DNA from: Paenibacillus sp. yr247
Lineage (GTDB): Bacteria; Bacillota; Bacilli; Paenibacillales; NBRC-103111
Length of the DNA: 64,000 bases
Direction of reading: 5' to 3'
NCBI RefSeq assembly: GCF_900103825.1
Contig: NZ_FNIF01000002.1
Location: 754,694 to 818,693, forward strand
The notes beneath the pieces were generated by a model, which searched no databases, was not told where the DNA came from, and saw nothing but the letters and a program-made list of their open reading frames with translations. Positions 35,001-43,029 of the stretch are shown here, piece by piece (the first letter of the stretch is position 1; every line of letters starts with the position of its first letter). Position numbers and translations under genes: made by a program.

Positions 35001-35978
35001 TCATCCCACCGGAACAACGGTAAACACAGTCTTTTTTGCTTTTTTCCGCTCCACCATCGTAGGAATACGGCCTACTTTTATGATATCAGTGATACCGCTT
35101 TTACTTTTCGATAGGGTCAATGACAAGATCATTCCCCGAATTGTGTTCGTATGTTTGATTAGCTTCGTTGATACAAAGTTACCTAAGGAAGAAGCGGCGA
35201 CTCGTGTTCGCGCCTGACCGTGGATGTCTTTCACTACTGTCTGGGTTATTGGGTGCAGCACATGAGGATGTGCGCCCAGAACCACATTGACACCTTGTCT
35301 GAATAGAAATTGCATCCATTTCTTTTGATCTTTGCTCGGATATGTTTGATACTCTTTTCCAAAATGCAGGCAGACAATGATGAAATCTGTTTGTTTTTTC
35401 AAATCGTGAATATCCGCTGCCATCTTCTTTTGGTCAAATTGATTAACGAGCCACCGACTAGGTACTGGTATCGCATTCGTCCCTTTCGTATAGGCTAAAA
35501 TGCCAATATTCACCCCCTTTACACGCATAATCAGATGACGATTAGCTTCTTTGACCGACCGTGAGGTGCCCGTATGTTTAAGACCATATTTATCAAGGAC
35601 ATTCAATGTTCGCTTTAAACCACTTACACCTCCGTCCACACAATGGTTATTGGCAGTCGTTACTACATGAAACCCCGTTTTTTTCAGCGTTGATGCCAAT
35701 TCGTCAGGACAATTGAATACCGGATACCCCGTTTTCGGATTTATTCGTTCTCTTGGACAGTTGCACTTGAGACGGATTCTCGCAGCACCCAATTTCCTTT
35801 TTCCGGAGAAGGTCGTTTCCAGATTACCAATCGTTAAATCATGAGCCGTTAAATAAGGTTTAACCTTCGCAAAAATTGGATCAAACGTATATCCGTTTGT
35901 TTGTTTAGCTGCAGCAATGATTTCGCTTTTCATCAACAAATCTCCGACAGCGGCGATTGTTATTTTGATCACATGCAT
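35001..35978 (-). CDS. CapA/PgsA-type metallophosphatase-like protein
   Basis: A 325-residue protein of the PGA_cap family, a calcineurin-like fold. Metal-binding motifs are visible: AAVGDLLM, TIGNLETTFSG, TTANNHCVDGG, IVCLHFGKEYQ and LGAHPHVLHP. Family members take part in poly-gamma-glutamate capsule export or release; without capBC neighbours the role here is open. No signal peptide or membrane anchor is seen, unlike capsule CapA. It is divergent from the spore-coat-type ATP-grasp gene. Confidence 0.87.
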   Translation of the reverse strand: MHVIKITIAAVGDLLMKSEIIAAAKQTNGYTFDPIFAKVKPYLTAHDLTIGNLETTFSGKRKLGAARIRLKCNCPRERINPKTGYPVFNCPDELASTLKKTGFHVVTTANNHCVDGGVSGLKRTLNVLDKYGLKHTGTSRSVKEANRHLIMRVKGVNIGILAYTKGTNAIPVPSRWLVNQFDQKKMAADIHDLKKQTDFIIVCLHFGKEYQTYPSKDQKKWMQFLFRQGVNVVLGAHPHVLHPITQTVVKDIHGQARTRVAASSLGNFVSTKLIKHTNTIRGMILSLTLSKSKSGITDIIKVGRIPTMVERKKAKKTVFTVVPVG

Positions 35979-36102
35979 TCACTCCTTCCATGAGCAATTT
36001 ATTCTATGAAAGGGTTTATTGTTTGCAAAATGGGCAATGTCCTATAACCTGTTTCAGCTAGCCGAATATGATATGGAAACATTAGTGTGAGGAGACTAAT
36101 CC

Positions 36103-36891
36103 ATGAGACGAAGTCATGCCGCCGTTCCTATCAAACTGAAAAAACCTGCAAAAGGTATCAAATGGGATCACCATTGTGAATTAATGAAGAATAGCCAAAT
36201 TAACAGTCACCTTCCCGCGACGATGAAACTAAATAAACAATCTTTCATTGACATGCTATCTCGTTATAAAACCGTTTATTTGAAACCTAATCAAGGAGCT
36301 TTTGGTGTCGGGGTCATGCAGGTTCGAAAGATTGAGCATGAAAAACAACCGTTTTTCTATGTCCATGTGGGAACCCAACAAAAAAAATTTCAATCAGCGA
36401 AAAAAGTATACGACTTTGTTTTGGCAAAAAGAGCAAGCACAGATTATATCGTCCAACAGGGCATAGACCTGCTCCGATGGAACAAACGCCCGTTTGATCT
36501 TCGCTTAATGATTACAAAACAAAAGGATAACACTTGGCGGAATGAAGGGTTTGTCGGCCGCGCCGCCCAACCCAAAAATATTGTGACGAATATCCGCAGT
36601 GGCGGAACTGCATTATCCATCGAGGAGCTGTTAGCCCCATATACCACTCCCACCACTCAAAAAAAGGTCATCCTAAAGTTAAACAAATTGGGAACTCGTA
36701 TATGCAAACACCTCGAAAAAAATTATTCTGGTATTCAGCTTTTTGGGATTGATATTGGCATGGATCAAAACTTAAAACCCTGGGTTATTGAAGTGAACAC
36801 TAGGCCCGAGAAAATATGTTGGAAATGCATGAGGATGTTATACAAAAAAAACATCTCAAATAAAAGAACGCAGAAAGTGAAACAAAAGTAA
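36103..36891 (+). CDS. YheC/YheD-family ATP-grasp protein (spore coat associated)
   Basis: A 262-residue ATP-grasp protein similar to the endospore coat-associated YheC/YheD family. It shows the lysine loop TVYLKPNQGAFGVGVMQV, DYIVQQGIDLLRWNKRPFDLR, and the metal-binding end LFGIDIGMDQNLKPWVIEVN. ATP-grasp enzymes join acids to amines; substrates of this family are unknown. GGAGAC precedes the ATG. The C-terminal tail is Lys-rich. A sporulation promoter cannot be assigned with confidence. Confidence 0.85.
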   Translation: MRRSHAAVPIKLKKPAKGIKWDHHCELMKNSQINSHLPATMKLNKQSFIDMLSRYKTVYLKPNQGAFGVGVMQVRKIEHEKQPFFYVHVGTQQKKFQSAKKVYDFVLAKRASTDYIVQQGIDLLRWNKRPFDLRLMITKQKDNTWRNEGFVGRAAQPKNIVTNIRSGGTALSIEELLAPYTTPTTQKKVILKLNKLGTRICKHLEKNYSGIQLFGIDIGMDQNLKPWVIEVNTRPEKICWKCMRMLYKKNISNKRTQKVKQK

Positions 36892-37028
36892 GTAAATAAA
36901 ACTCGTACCTCGCTTACGCCCACCAACGCACACAAGCATTCCACGGCTCCGAAGTTTTGCTGTCTGCCTCATACATGAAATTGGTTGATTAGGAAAATAA
37001 TAACCAAAATCAAATGAGGTGAATAACG

Positions 37029-37676
37029 ATGTGTCAATCCATATCTATTCTTGCTGACGTCAACGAACTGGTGAAACAATTCCGCATTGATCGGCTGCTG
37101 TCGTATAGCTCCAATCGTTATGAGGTGAAGCCGACAGAGTCTGTGTCTGCTGTGATCATGAACAAAAAGGGAGAACGGCTTCTTGATGAGTTCCGGTGGG
37201 GTCTGATGCCGTTCTGGGCAAAGGATGCCGTATGCGGGGACCGCGATTCGATATTTACCAATATCGTCTTCGAGCGTATTGTCAAAAAGCAGCGCTGTAT
37301 CATTCCATGCAGCGGATTCTATGTAAGCTTGACGGAGGGCAAAACAACCCAATGGATCAAGTTCAAAATGCGCAGCGGTACTTTTGGCATTGCAGGGTTG
37401 TATGATGTTTGGCGGGCTCCGTCCGGTGAAGAGGAGCTTCGTACGTGTATGATGCTGATGACCGAGGCGAACTCTCTTGTCTCCCCTTACCATAGAAAAA
37501 TGCCTGCCATCCTCGATCAAGATCAGGCCGAGATGTGGCTGCAGCCAGAAATGAGAGACAGCCGTTTGCTCAGGTCCATTCTCCGGCCTGTCGACGATTT
37601 GCTCATGATCGCGAATGTGCTGTCATCTCCGGAAGAGAAGCTGGAAACCGGTTCAGATGTAAGTGTTTTTGTATAA
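37029..37676 (+). CDS. SRAP-domain protein with divergent active site
   Basis: A 215-residue YedK/HMCES-type protein. These proteins crosslink through Cys2 to abasic sites in single-stranded DNA. Cys2 is present, as are Asn78 (FTNIVFE) and His155 in YHRKMPAIL. However, the Glu normally found in GFYEW is replaced (GFYVSL, Val99), and the RYNxAP loop reads RYEVKP. It may have lost self-reversal or changed function. GAGGTG precedes the start. A shared terminator separates it from the converging DUF1284 gene. Confidence 0.85.
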   Translation: MCQSISILADVNELVKQFRIDRLLSYSSNRYEVKPTESVSAVIMNKKGERLLDEFRWGLMPFWAKDAVCGDRDSIFTNIVFERIVKKQRCIIPCSGFYVSLTEGKTTQWIKFKMRSGTFGIAGLYDVWRAPSGEEELRTCMMLMTEANSLVSPYHRKMPAILDQDQAEMWLQPEMRDSRLLRSILRPVDDLLMIANVLSSPEEKLETGSDVSVFV

Positions 37677-37717
37677 AAAAAACGAGGGCTGCGTTTTAAC
37701 GCAAGCCCTCTTCTTTA
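37677..37717. terminator. Bidirectional terminator between SRAP and DUF1284 genes
   Basis: GAGGGCT-GCGTT...AACGC-AAGCCCTC hairpin with A-run on the left and T-rich sequence on the right. Confidence 0.85.
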
Positions 37718-38142
37718 TTGGGAACAGGCGGCAGAACGCCACCTTCCCCTATTAAGCGTACTCCTTCAGCGCATACACCGTAAGGTTCCCAACGGCATGT
37801 GGCGCAGAGATGACCAATGTCTCCCGGTTCAATACGGCCCGCTACTTGCCCGCAAATCTCCGACCAACTCAGCTCCATCCCCACTTGCAAGCCAAGCTTC
37901 ACCACAATCTCCTCATCGCGCTCATAAACTGTCCTATTTTCACAATGCGCAACTTGATCTGTCGGATACGCTGCGCAGAGATCGTCAGGTCCAAGAACGA
38001 CGCGGATCATCGTTTCGGGTTGTTGACGCAGCGTCTCATAGACGTTCGTCATGTTTTCGCAAAACTCTTTCGAGTACCCCATTCCTCTGTAACCTAACAA
38101 ACAAAGCAAATGATGTCCCCTCAGACCAATTGGTTTGCTCAT
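37696..38142 (-). CDS. DUF1284 domain protein
   Basis: A 148-residue protein with the DUF1284 opening LRGHHLLCLLGYRGMGYS. It has several Cys (DDLCAAY, HCENR, ICGQ, LCATCRW, GVCAEG), suggesting a bound metal or iron-sulfur cluster. Its function is unknown. Its ATG overlaps the end of the Nudix gene by 4 bases, so the two are co-translated. Confidence 0.85.
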   Translation of the reverse strand: MSKPIGLRGHHLLCLLGYRGMGYSKEFCENMTNVYETLRQQPETMIRVVLGPDDLCAAYPTDQVAHCENRTVYERDEEIVVKLGLQVGMELSWSEICGQVAGRIEPGDIGHLCATCRWEPYGVCAEGVRLIGEGGVLPPVPNKEEGLR

Positions 38143-38726
38143 ACGTTTACTTTAGGAACACGATACAATCCGTACCCGTCCATTTTCACGATGGGATCTT
38201 TATCTTCGACGAGACCCGTTGATTTCGAATGAAGGGCAACATCAATGAGCCAACGTGTGAAATCCGCAACAGGCATTGTCTCCATCTCTTGAAGACTGTA
38301 GAAACCTGCAGCATCCACTTCCACTCCATCGGGTTCTGGCTCACCGCTGACGTAATCCAGTTCAAAAGCAATGTACACATTATGAATACTTCGAGGCAAA
38401 TCGCGCACTGCGACTAATCGGGTGACTACCGCTTTAACGCCGCTCTCCTCCAGCACTTCGCGCTCAATCGTCTCTTGGATCAGCTCATGCTGCTCAATAT
38501 ATCCGCCCGGGTTTGTCCATCTGCCCTTCCCTGGCTCCTGTGCTCTGCGTACAAGCAATATTTTCTCATCCTTGATCACAAGTGCGCCTACACCGATGCT
38601 GTAGTTGCCCCAATGAACAAAGCTGCACGCTGTGCAGGCTCTTCTTATTGTGCCATCCACATCGCGCGTTTCCATAGCGGCTCCGCAGTTCATGCAAAAT
38701 TTGGCTTCCATCTGTCTCATCTCCAT
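38139..38726 (-). CDS. Nudix hydrolase with N-terminal zinc ribbon
   Basis: A 195-residue protein. Residues about 10-40 hold a four-Cys zinc ribbon (FCMNCGAAM, then ACTACSFVHWG) as in NudC-type enzymes. The Nudix box is GGYIEQHELIQETIEREVLE followed by ESG. Such enzymes cleave nucleoside diphosphate derivatives, for example NADH or ADP-sugars. Later ATGs (residues 3 and 6) have better ribosome spacing, so the true protein may be a few residues shorter. Paired with the DUF1284 gene. Confidence 0.87.
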   Translation of the reverse strand: MEMRQMEAKFCMNCGAAMETRDVDGTIRRACTACSFVHWGNYSIGVGALVIKDEKILLVRRAQEPGKGRWTNPGGYIEQHELIQETIEREVLEESGVKAVVTRLVAVRDLPRSIHNVYIAFELDYVSGEPEPDGVEVDAAGFYSLQEMETMPVADFTRWLIDVALHSKSTGLVEDKDPIVKMDGYGLYRVPKVNV

Positions 38727-38752
38727 CTTCCTATTATCATCTTTAAGTAAGC

Positions 38753-39095
38753 TTACCGCTTAAATTGGGAAATAGGCAACTCCAATTCCATACGTTTTTC
38801 GTCCATTGTATCGGCAATAGGAGATACTTCCTGCGCTTGTCTTGCGATATCGCTGAATTCGGCAGCCTGAGTCTAGTGCCATGGATGCGTTTCTACTGAT
38901 TAACCGGACAGATGATGCCAATACCATCGTTTCATTAATCCCTGTTCGAATGAGCACCGGGCTCATCGCTACGATAATCGAGATGATCATGATGGTACCC
39001 ATCAGCTCTTTCGTCGCAAAAATGAAGCTGTTGAAAACACCGGATACCGAGCCACTTAGCGTTTCCGTTGCCAGCAAGCCGGGCATTCGCGTCAT
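38753..39095 (-). pseudogene. Fused remnants of a membrane protein and another gene
   Basis: Reading leftwards, about 70 codons encode a hydrophobic N-terminal-like piece (LLATETLSGSVSGVFNSFIF, KELMGTIMIISIIVAMSPVL). The frame then breaks near 38877, and another frame gives a soluble C-terminus (TQAAEFSDIARQAQEVSPIA to ELPISQFKR, stop at 38753), which faintly resembles a chemotaxis receptor end. Neither part has both a start and a stop in one frame. It is probably the scar of a deletion joining two genes. Confidence 0.5.
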
Positions 39096-39166
39096 TTCGG
39101 GAGTTCATGGACACCTTGTGGTACAATAGAAGAACTATTTTAACGAAGTAAGGGGAATTGTACAGA

Positions 39167-39379
39167 ATGGCTAGGAACCAGCGTTTAGTGACAGACCTAG
39201 ATTTTCAAGAAGCTGTAGAAAAACAGGCTGCAGTACGTGTTTTCAAAGATGACCATATGGTGGATTCGAATGCAGTCGTATTGCGTTACAGCGAAAAGAC
39301 CGTTGTCGTGCAAACACGAGTTAGTGACTTGACCTATTACGATCGTGAGACCTGTGAATTTTTTGAGATGAAAAAATAA
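39167..39379 (+). CDS. Small conserved-looking hypothetical protein
   Basis: A 70-residue soluble protein starting MARNQRLVTDLDFQEAVEK after AAGGGGAA. It is hydrophilic, with alternating Val/Thr strands (AVVLRYSEKTVVVQTRVSDL) and a single Cys near the end. No family is recognised. It stands alone between a remnant and a terminator, and codon use looks normal, so it is probably a real gene. Confidence 0.65.
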   Translation: MARNQRLVTDLDFQEAVEKQAAVRVFKDDHMVDSNAVVLRYSEKTVVVQTRVSDLTYYDRETCEFFEMKK

Positions 39380-39412
39380 GGAAGCCGCAACGCTACAATT
39401 ACCCTACGCGCA

Positions 39413-39444
39413 AACAAAAAACCTAAGGGCTTCCCCTCAGGTCA
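39413..39444 (-). terminator. Terminator after the polysaccharide deacetylase gene
   Basis: Minus strand ACCTGAGGG-GAAG-CCCTTAGGT followed by TTTTTTG. Confidence 0.85.
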
Positions 39445-39465
39445 TTCGGTCTTATTTGCTAACGT

Positions 39466-40425
39466 TTAATCTAATGTATAGGAAGCAAGATGAACAAAGC
39501 GGAATCCCGCTTTCTGCAGAACTGGAACAGCTTTCATGACGCCTTCTGCTGTATCCTTCTCCGGGTGGTTCATATGAGCCAGAACGATGGAACCGCTTCG
39601 GGCCTTAATTAAAGCATTGTATACCTGCTCCGTGGTATATGTTGCTCCAGCGTCTCCAAGTACATTATAGCCTGCCAGCTGGAAGCCCAGATCATGGACA
39701 ATTGCTGCTGCAACGTCATCATAATAGGCTGTACCTGAACGGAAAAACATAGGTCGCCGTCCGGTTAGCTTCTCGATTTGGTCGGCATTGTCGGTAACTT
39801 CATGGATAACTTCATTCACGTTCTTGGTCCCGGCGATACCATAAGCCAACCTGCCATTTACGGACAATGGTCGATGCTCCGTCCCATGATTTTCGATCTC
39901 AAACAGGGGATTCACAGCCAACCGGGCAAAAGTTTCCGGATTTGCAGCCATCCACCTCGCATTTACAAATAAGGTAGCCGGGATATTTTCCTTGATCAAA
40001 TAATCGATCAGCTTCTCATCGTACCCGCTGCCTTCCTTCCCCCCACAAGCGTCAAAGGTCAACGCAATAACTTGCTCCTTCGTCACCAAATGTGTCCGTA
40101 CACCAGGAACATGTTCGCCCCATTTCTTTGGAGTTACAGTGCTGTAAAGATCGATCAACGACTTAGATACCGATAATAAGGACGAGTCCGTTCCCTGCAG
40201 CGATGAAGCCGGACTAGACACGGGACTCGGTATTGGCTTTGAGATCGATGTTGGCTCTTGTCTGGGTGTCGGTGCTGTTGTCGGATTGGGTGACGAGCTA
40301 GCCACAGAGGGTTTACCGCTCGGTTCATTAGTCTTTAAGGCTGATTGCCCGTTATCTGCCCCACAGCTTGATAGCGCTGCCATTGCGATAAGAAAGAAGA
40401 GGAAGCACATTGTGCGCTCCCTCAT
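39466..40425 (-). CDS. Polysaccharide deacetylase family lipoprotein
   Basis: A lipoprotein of about 319 residues. The signal MRERTMCFLFFLIAMAALSSC ends in a lipobox; a Pro/Ser/Thr linker of about 70 residues leads to a NodB domain. Catalytic features are VIALTFDACGG (base Asp), the zinc pair in HGTEH, MFFRSGTAYYDD, and the late His in IVLAHMNHPE. It should remove acetyl groups from cell-wall sugars outside the membrane. The start at 40425 overlaps the yqkE stop as ATGA and has GGAG before it. Confidence 0.88.
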   Translation of the reverse strand: MRERTMCFLFFLIAMAALSSCGADNGQSALKTNEPSGKPSVASSSPNPTTAPTPRQEPTSISKPIPSPVSSPASSLQGTDSSLLSVSKSLIDLYSTVTPKKWGEHVPGVRTHLVTKEQVIALTFDACGGKEGSGYDEKLIDYLIKENIPATLFVNARWMAANPETFARLAVNPLFEIENHGTEHRPLSVNGRLAYGIAGTKNVNEVIHEVTDNADQIEKLTGRRPMFFRSGTAYYDDVAAAIVHDLGFQLAGYNVLGDAGATYTTEQVYNALIKARSGSIVLAHMNHPEKDTAEGVMKAVPVLQKAGFRFVHLASYTLD

Positions 40426-40682
40426 TTGTGCTTTCTCCAATCCAGACTGCTCTTCTCGAGCAGGTGTCCAAAATCATTCTCCAGGCGTTTCTCTTCCGCC
40501 TTACGCACGGCCTCCGCTTCAGCTCTGACAGCTTCCTTACGCGCCTGTTCCTCTGCTTTCATTGCATCGGCTTGAGCTTTGAGCCCCGCTAATACTTCCG
40601 GACGAAGGAAATCCTTGAGCGTTGCAGGTTTATCTTGCACGCTGGTATCAGCGATTGTGGACGACCTTTTTTTCTTTGCCAT
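40422..40682 (-). CDS. yqkE: YqkE-family small protein
   Basis: An 86-residue cytoplasmic protein starting MAKKKRSSTIADTS. It has the YqkE pattern: TLKDFL near the front, then a long Ala/Glu/Lys-rich helix and LEKSSLDWRKHK at the end. Function is unknown. The start at 40682 follows AGAGGTG; the longer upstream frame is not used. Coupled to the deacetylase gene by a 4-base overlap. Confidence 0.82.
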   Translation of the reverse strand: MAKKKRSSTIADTSVQDKPATLKDFLRPEVLAGLKAQADAMKAEEQARKEAVRAEAEAVRKAEEKRLENDFGHLLEKSSLDWRKHK

Positions 40683-40738
40683 ATCGGGTTCACCTCTGTT
40701 CAATTTCTCACACAGTATCTCCCCTATATTGTACACCT

Positions 40739-42574
40739 CTACTCGTGCAAATGATATGGTACCGTGGCTACGACGATGTCTTTATCCGCTTGAAGCTTCG
40801 AGCGTATACGGGCAGCAGACTGATTGTGGAGCAGTCGGTGCCACCATTTTTTCGGCATAAATTGAGGCAGAATAACCATAATCGATTGCTTTTCTGAAAC
40901 ATGAGTATCAATTCTTTCAATAAATTCAACCAGCGGCTTCAATATCGTCCGATAACGTGATTTGAACACAACCAAACGAACGCCGGGATCCCATTTATCC
41001 CACTTCTCCTGCATCGCTTCTTCATCTTCATCGGAAAACGATACGTAGAAAGCAATCACGTTAGGCGATAACGATTTGGCATAGTTCAAAGACTGCGCCA
41101 CAACTCGGTGAATGCCAGCTATAGGTACAATGATGACAGGCTCTTTGGTGCTAACCCGTTCTTGTGTGATATCAATGCGGAGCTGCTTCGCTACATCATC
41201 ATAGTGATGGCTTATTTTCGTAATTAACCAAAGCAGCAGCGGCGTCACAATAATAACAATCCATGCACCTTCACTGAATTTGGTAATACAGAAAATAAGT
41301 AAGACGACAAAGGAGACAATTCCCCCTAAACCATTAATGAGGAACTTGCCTAACCAACCGGCAACGCGGTCTCTCAGCCATTTGCGGACCAAGCCGCTTT
41401 GGGCAAGCGTAAAGGATAAGAAGACACCAATTGCATAAAGCGGAATGAGAGCATCGGTTCTCCCTTTGAATATAATTAGAAGAATACTGGCTAAGACACC
41501 TAATGTGACAATCCCATAATGAAAAGATAACCGGTCTCCTCGGTATGAAAACATACGCGGGAAGTTTTTATCCTGAGCCATAATAGAAGCCAAGATTGGA
41601 AAACCGTTGAAGCTCGTATTGGCAGCCAAAACAAGAATTAGCATGGTGCCAATCTGAGTGGCATAGTACATGATTCCGCGGCCAAACGCTTGCTCTGTAA
41701 CCATCGACAAGACCGATGTGTGACCATGCGGGTCAGGTGCGATACCGTATCCTAAGCTCAGTAAAGTTACACCGCCAAATACAATAGCCAGCAGTGTGCC
41801 AAGAGAAGCCAAGGTTTTCTTGGCGTTCTTAACGGAAGGCGTACGGAAATGCGGTACAGCATCCGAAATGGCCTCGATTCCTGTTACAGCTGAACACCCG
41901 GAAGAAAAAGCTTTTAGGATGACAAACAACGTCAATGAGTTGGTCATTGAGTTTGGTACGAACTGTATGGCGTGCATATTCGAGGATCCTGTCAGCATAT
42001 CGAAAATCCCTTTACCGATTAGCAATAAGATACAAAGAATAAAAAAGTACGTTGGAATAGCGAAGACTGTACCCGATTCGGAAGTGCCTCGCAAATTAAG
42101 CCAAACCATCAACCAGACAAGGAATAAAGCAATCGGAACAATATAAGGTACGGTCACCGGGAAAGCCGAAGTAATGGCCTGCACTCCTGCCGAGATGGAA
42201 ACCGCAACGGTTAGCGTATAATCGATGAGCAGCGAAACACCTGTGAGTCTCCCCCAAATCATTCCTAAATTTTCTTTCGCCACCATGTAAGCTCCACCAC
42301 CCTGAGGGTAGGCCTCAATCACTTGTCGGTAGCTGAGAACAAGCAGCAAAATTAAAGCAATGATCGAAATCGCGATCGGCAATGAGAAAGCAAAAGCGGC
42401 AATCCCTACTGTCGCAAGTTCTAGCAAAATCTGCTCCGTACCATAAGCCACAGAAGAAAGGGCATCCGAGGATAGGATGGGCAGTGCTTTCCACACCTGC
42501 ATTTTCTCTGATTCGAGCTCTGCCGATTTGAGCGGTTTGCCGAACACAATTTTTTTCAATGAGTCGCTTGTCAT
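40739..42574 (-). CDS. kimA: Potassium importer KimA
   Basis: A 611-residue APC-superfamily transporter of the KimA (YdaO) type: about twelve transmembrane segments (LSSDALSSVAYGTEQILLEL near the front, YPQGGGAYMVAKENLG, TGIEAISDAVPHFR) followed by a cytoplasmic domain of about 150 residues (EPVIIVPIAGIHRVVAQSL). Bacillus KimA is a high-affinity proton/potassium symporter inhibited by c-di-AMP. The start at 42574 follows GGAGG. A c-di-AMP riboswitch and terminator precede it, which strongly supports the identity. Confidence 0.94.
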   Translation of the reverse strand: MTSDSLKKIVFGKPLKSAELESEKMQVWKALPILSSDALSSVAYGTEQILLELATVGIAAFAFSLPIAISIIALILLLVLSYRQVIEAYPQGGGAYMVAKENLGMIWGRLTGVSLLIDYTLTVAVSISAGVQAITSAFPVTVPYIVPIALFLVWLMVWLNLRGTSESGTVFAIPTYFFILCILLLIGKGIFDMLTGSSNMHAIQFVPNSMTNSLTLFVILKAFSSGCSAVTGIEAISDAVPHFRTPSVKNAKKTLASLGTLLAIVFGGVTLLSLGYGIAPDPHGHTSVLSMVTEQAFGRGIMYYATQIGTMLILVLAANTSFNGFPILASIMAQDKNFPRMFSYRGDRLSFHYGIVTLGVLASILLIIFKGRTDALIPLYAIGVFLSFTLAQSGLVRKWLRDRVAGWLGKFLINGLGGIVSFVVLLIFCITKFSEGAWIVIIVTPLLLWLITKISHHYDDVAKQLRIDITQERVSTKEPVIIVPIAGIHRVVAQSLNYAKSLSPNVIAFYVSFSDEDEEAMQEKWDKWDPGVRLVVFKSRYRTILKPLVEFIERIDTHVSEKQSIMVILPQFMPKKWWHRLLHNQSAARIRSKLQADKDIVVATVPYHLHE

Positions 42575-42631
42575 TCTGTGTAATTCCTCCAAATAAGCTA
42601 GTTTCAACTTTTATTTGCCTCTTCAAGACGC

Positions 42632-42658
42632 AAAAAAACACAAGGATTGACCTTGTGC
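42632..42658 (-). terminator. Expression-platform terminator of the c-di-AMP riboswitch
   Basis: Minus strand CACAAGG-TCAAT-CCTTGTG followed by seven T. Confidence 0.9.
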
Positions 42659-42682
42659 TTATACACATGTTCTCCTTTCTCA

Positions 42683-42816
42683 CGACGCTTACGAGGTTAG
42701 CTGTCGGGTTCGGGCCGCGAGAAATCTGCCCTAAAGGTACCAAACCGTTGTACCATTACTCACCCCATGAAACTTGTGGTTCCCCCGCTTTTCTTAGAAG
42801 AAAATTAAGCGAAATT
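42683..42816 (-). ncRNA. c-di-AMP riboswitch (ydaO-yuaA)
   Basis: Conserved pieces appear in order on the minus strand: TTCGCTTAA, GGGGGAACCAC, GGGGTGAGTAATGG, AGGGCA, CCGAACCCGACAGCTAACCT and CGTAAGCG. High c-di-AMP, the signal for enough potassium, should favour the terminator and shut kimA off. A promoter TTTACT-N17-TAGTAT (42841-42869) is just upstream. Confidence 0.95.
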
Positions 42817-42840
42817 ATGTAACTGTAACGTACGTGATGT

Positions 42841-42869
42841 ATACTACTCTCTTATTTACTCATAGTAAA
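42841..42869 (-). promoter_or_regulatory. kimA promoter
   Basis: Minus strand TTTACT at 42864-42869, 17-base spacer, TAGTAT at 42841-42846, placing the start about 20 bases before the aptamer. Confidence 0.6.
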
Positions 42870-42994
42870 GGATGGAAAAAAACCAAAAAATGAAGTTCAA
42901 CCTTCACATTCATCCAATAATTCGCTTACAACGAACCGATCCTTTCATTTACTTCTATTTTCTAATGATTTCGTTGATCTAATTGATTTAATAG

Positions 42995-43024
42995 AAAAAA
43001 GCTGCCTTGCGGCAGCCCTTTTTC
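42995..43024 (-). terminator. Terminator after the NADH dehydrogenase gene
   Basis: GGGCTGCCGCAAGGCAGC hairpin followed by TTTTTTC on the minus strand. Confidence 0.9.
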
Positions 43025-43029
43025 CTCTT

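Noticed and set aside
36969..37520. 183-codon frame antisense to the SRAP gene
   Set aside because: The plus strand has a clear SRAP protein with ribosome site and terminator; the antisense product shows no family pattern.
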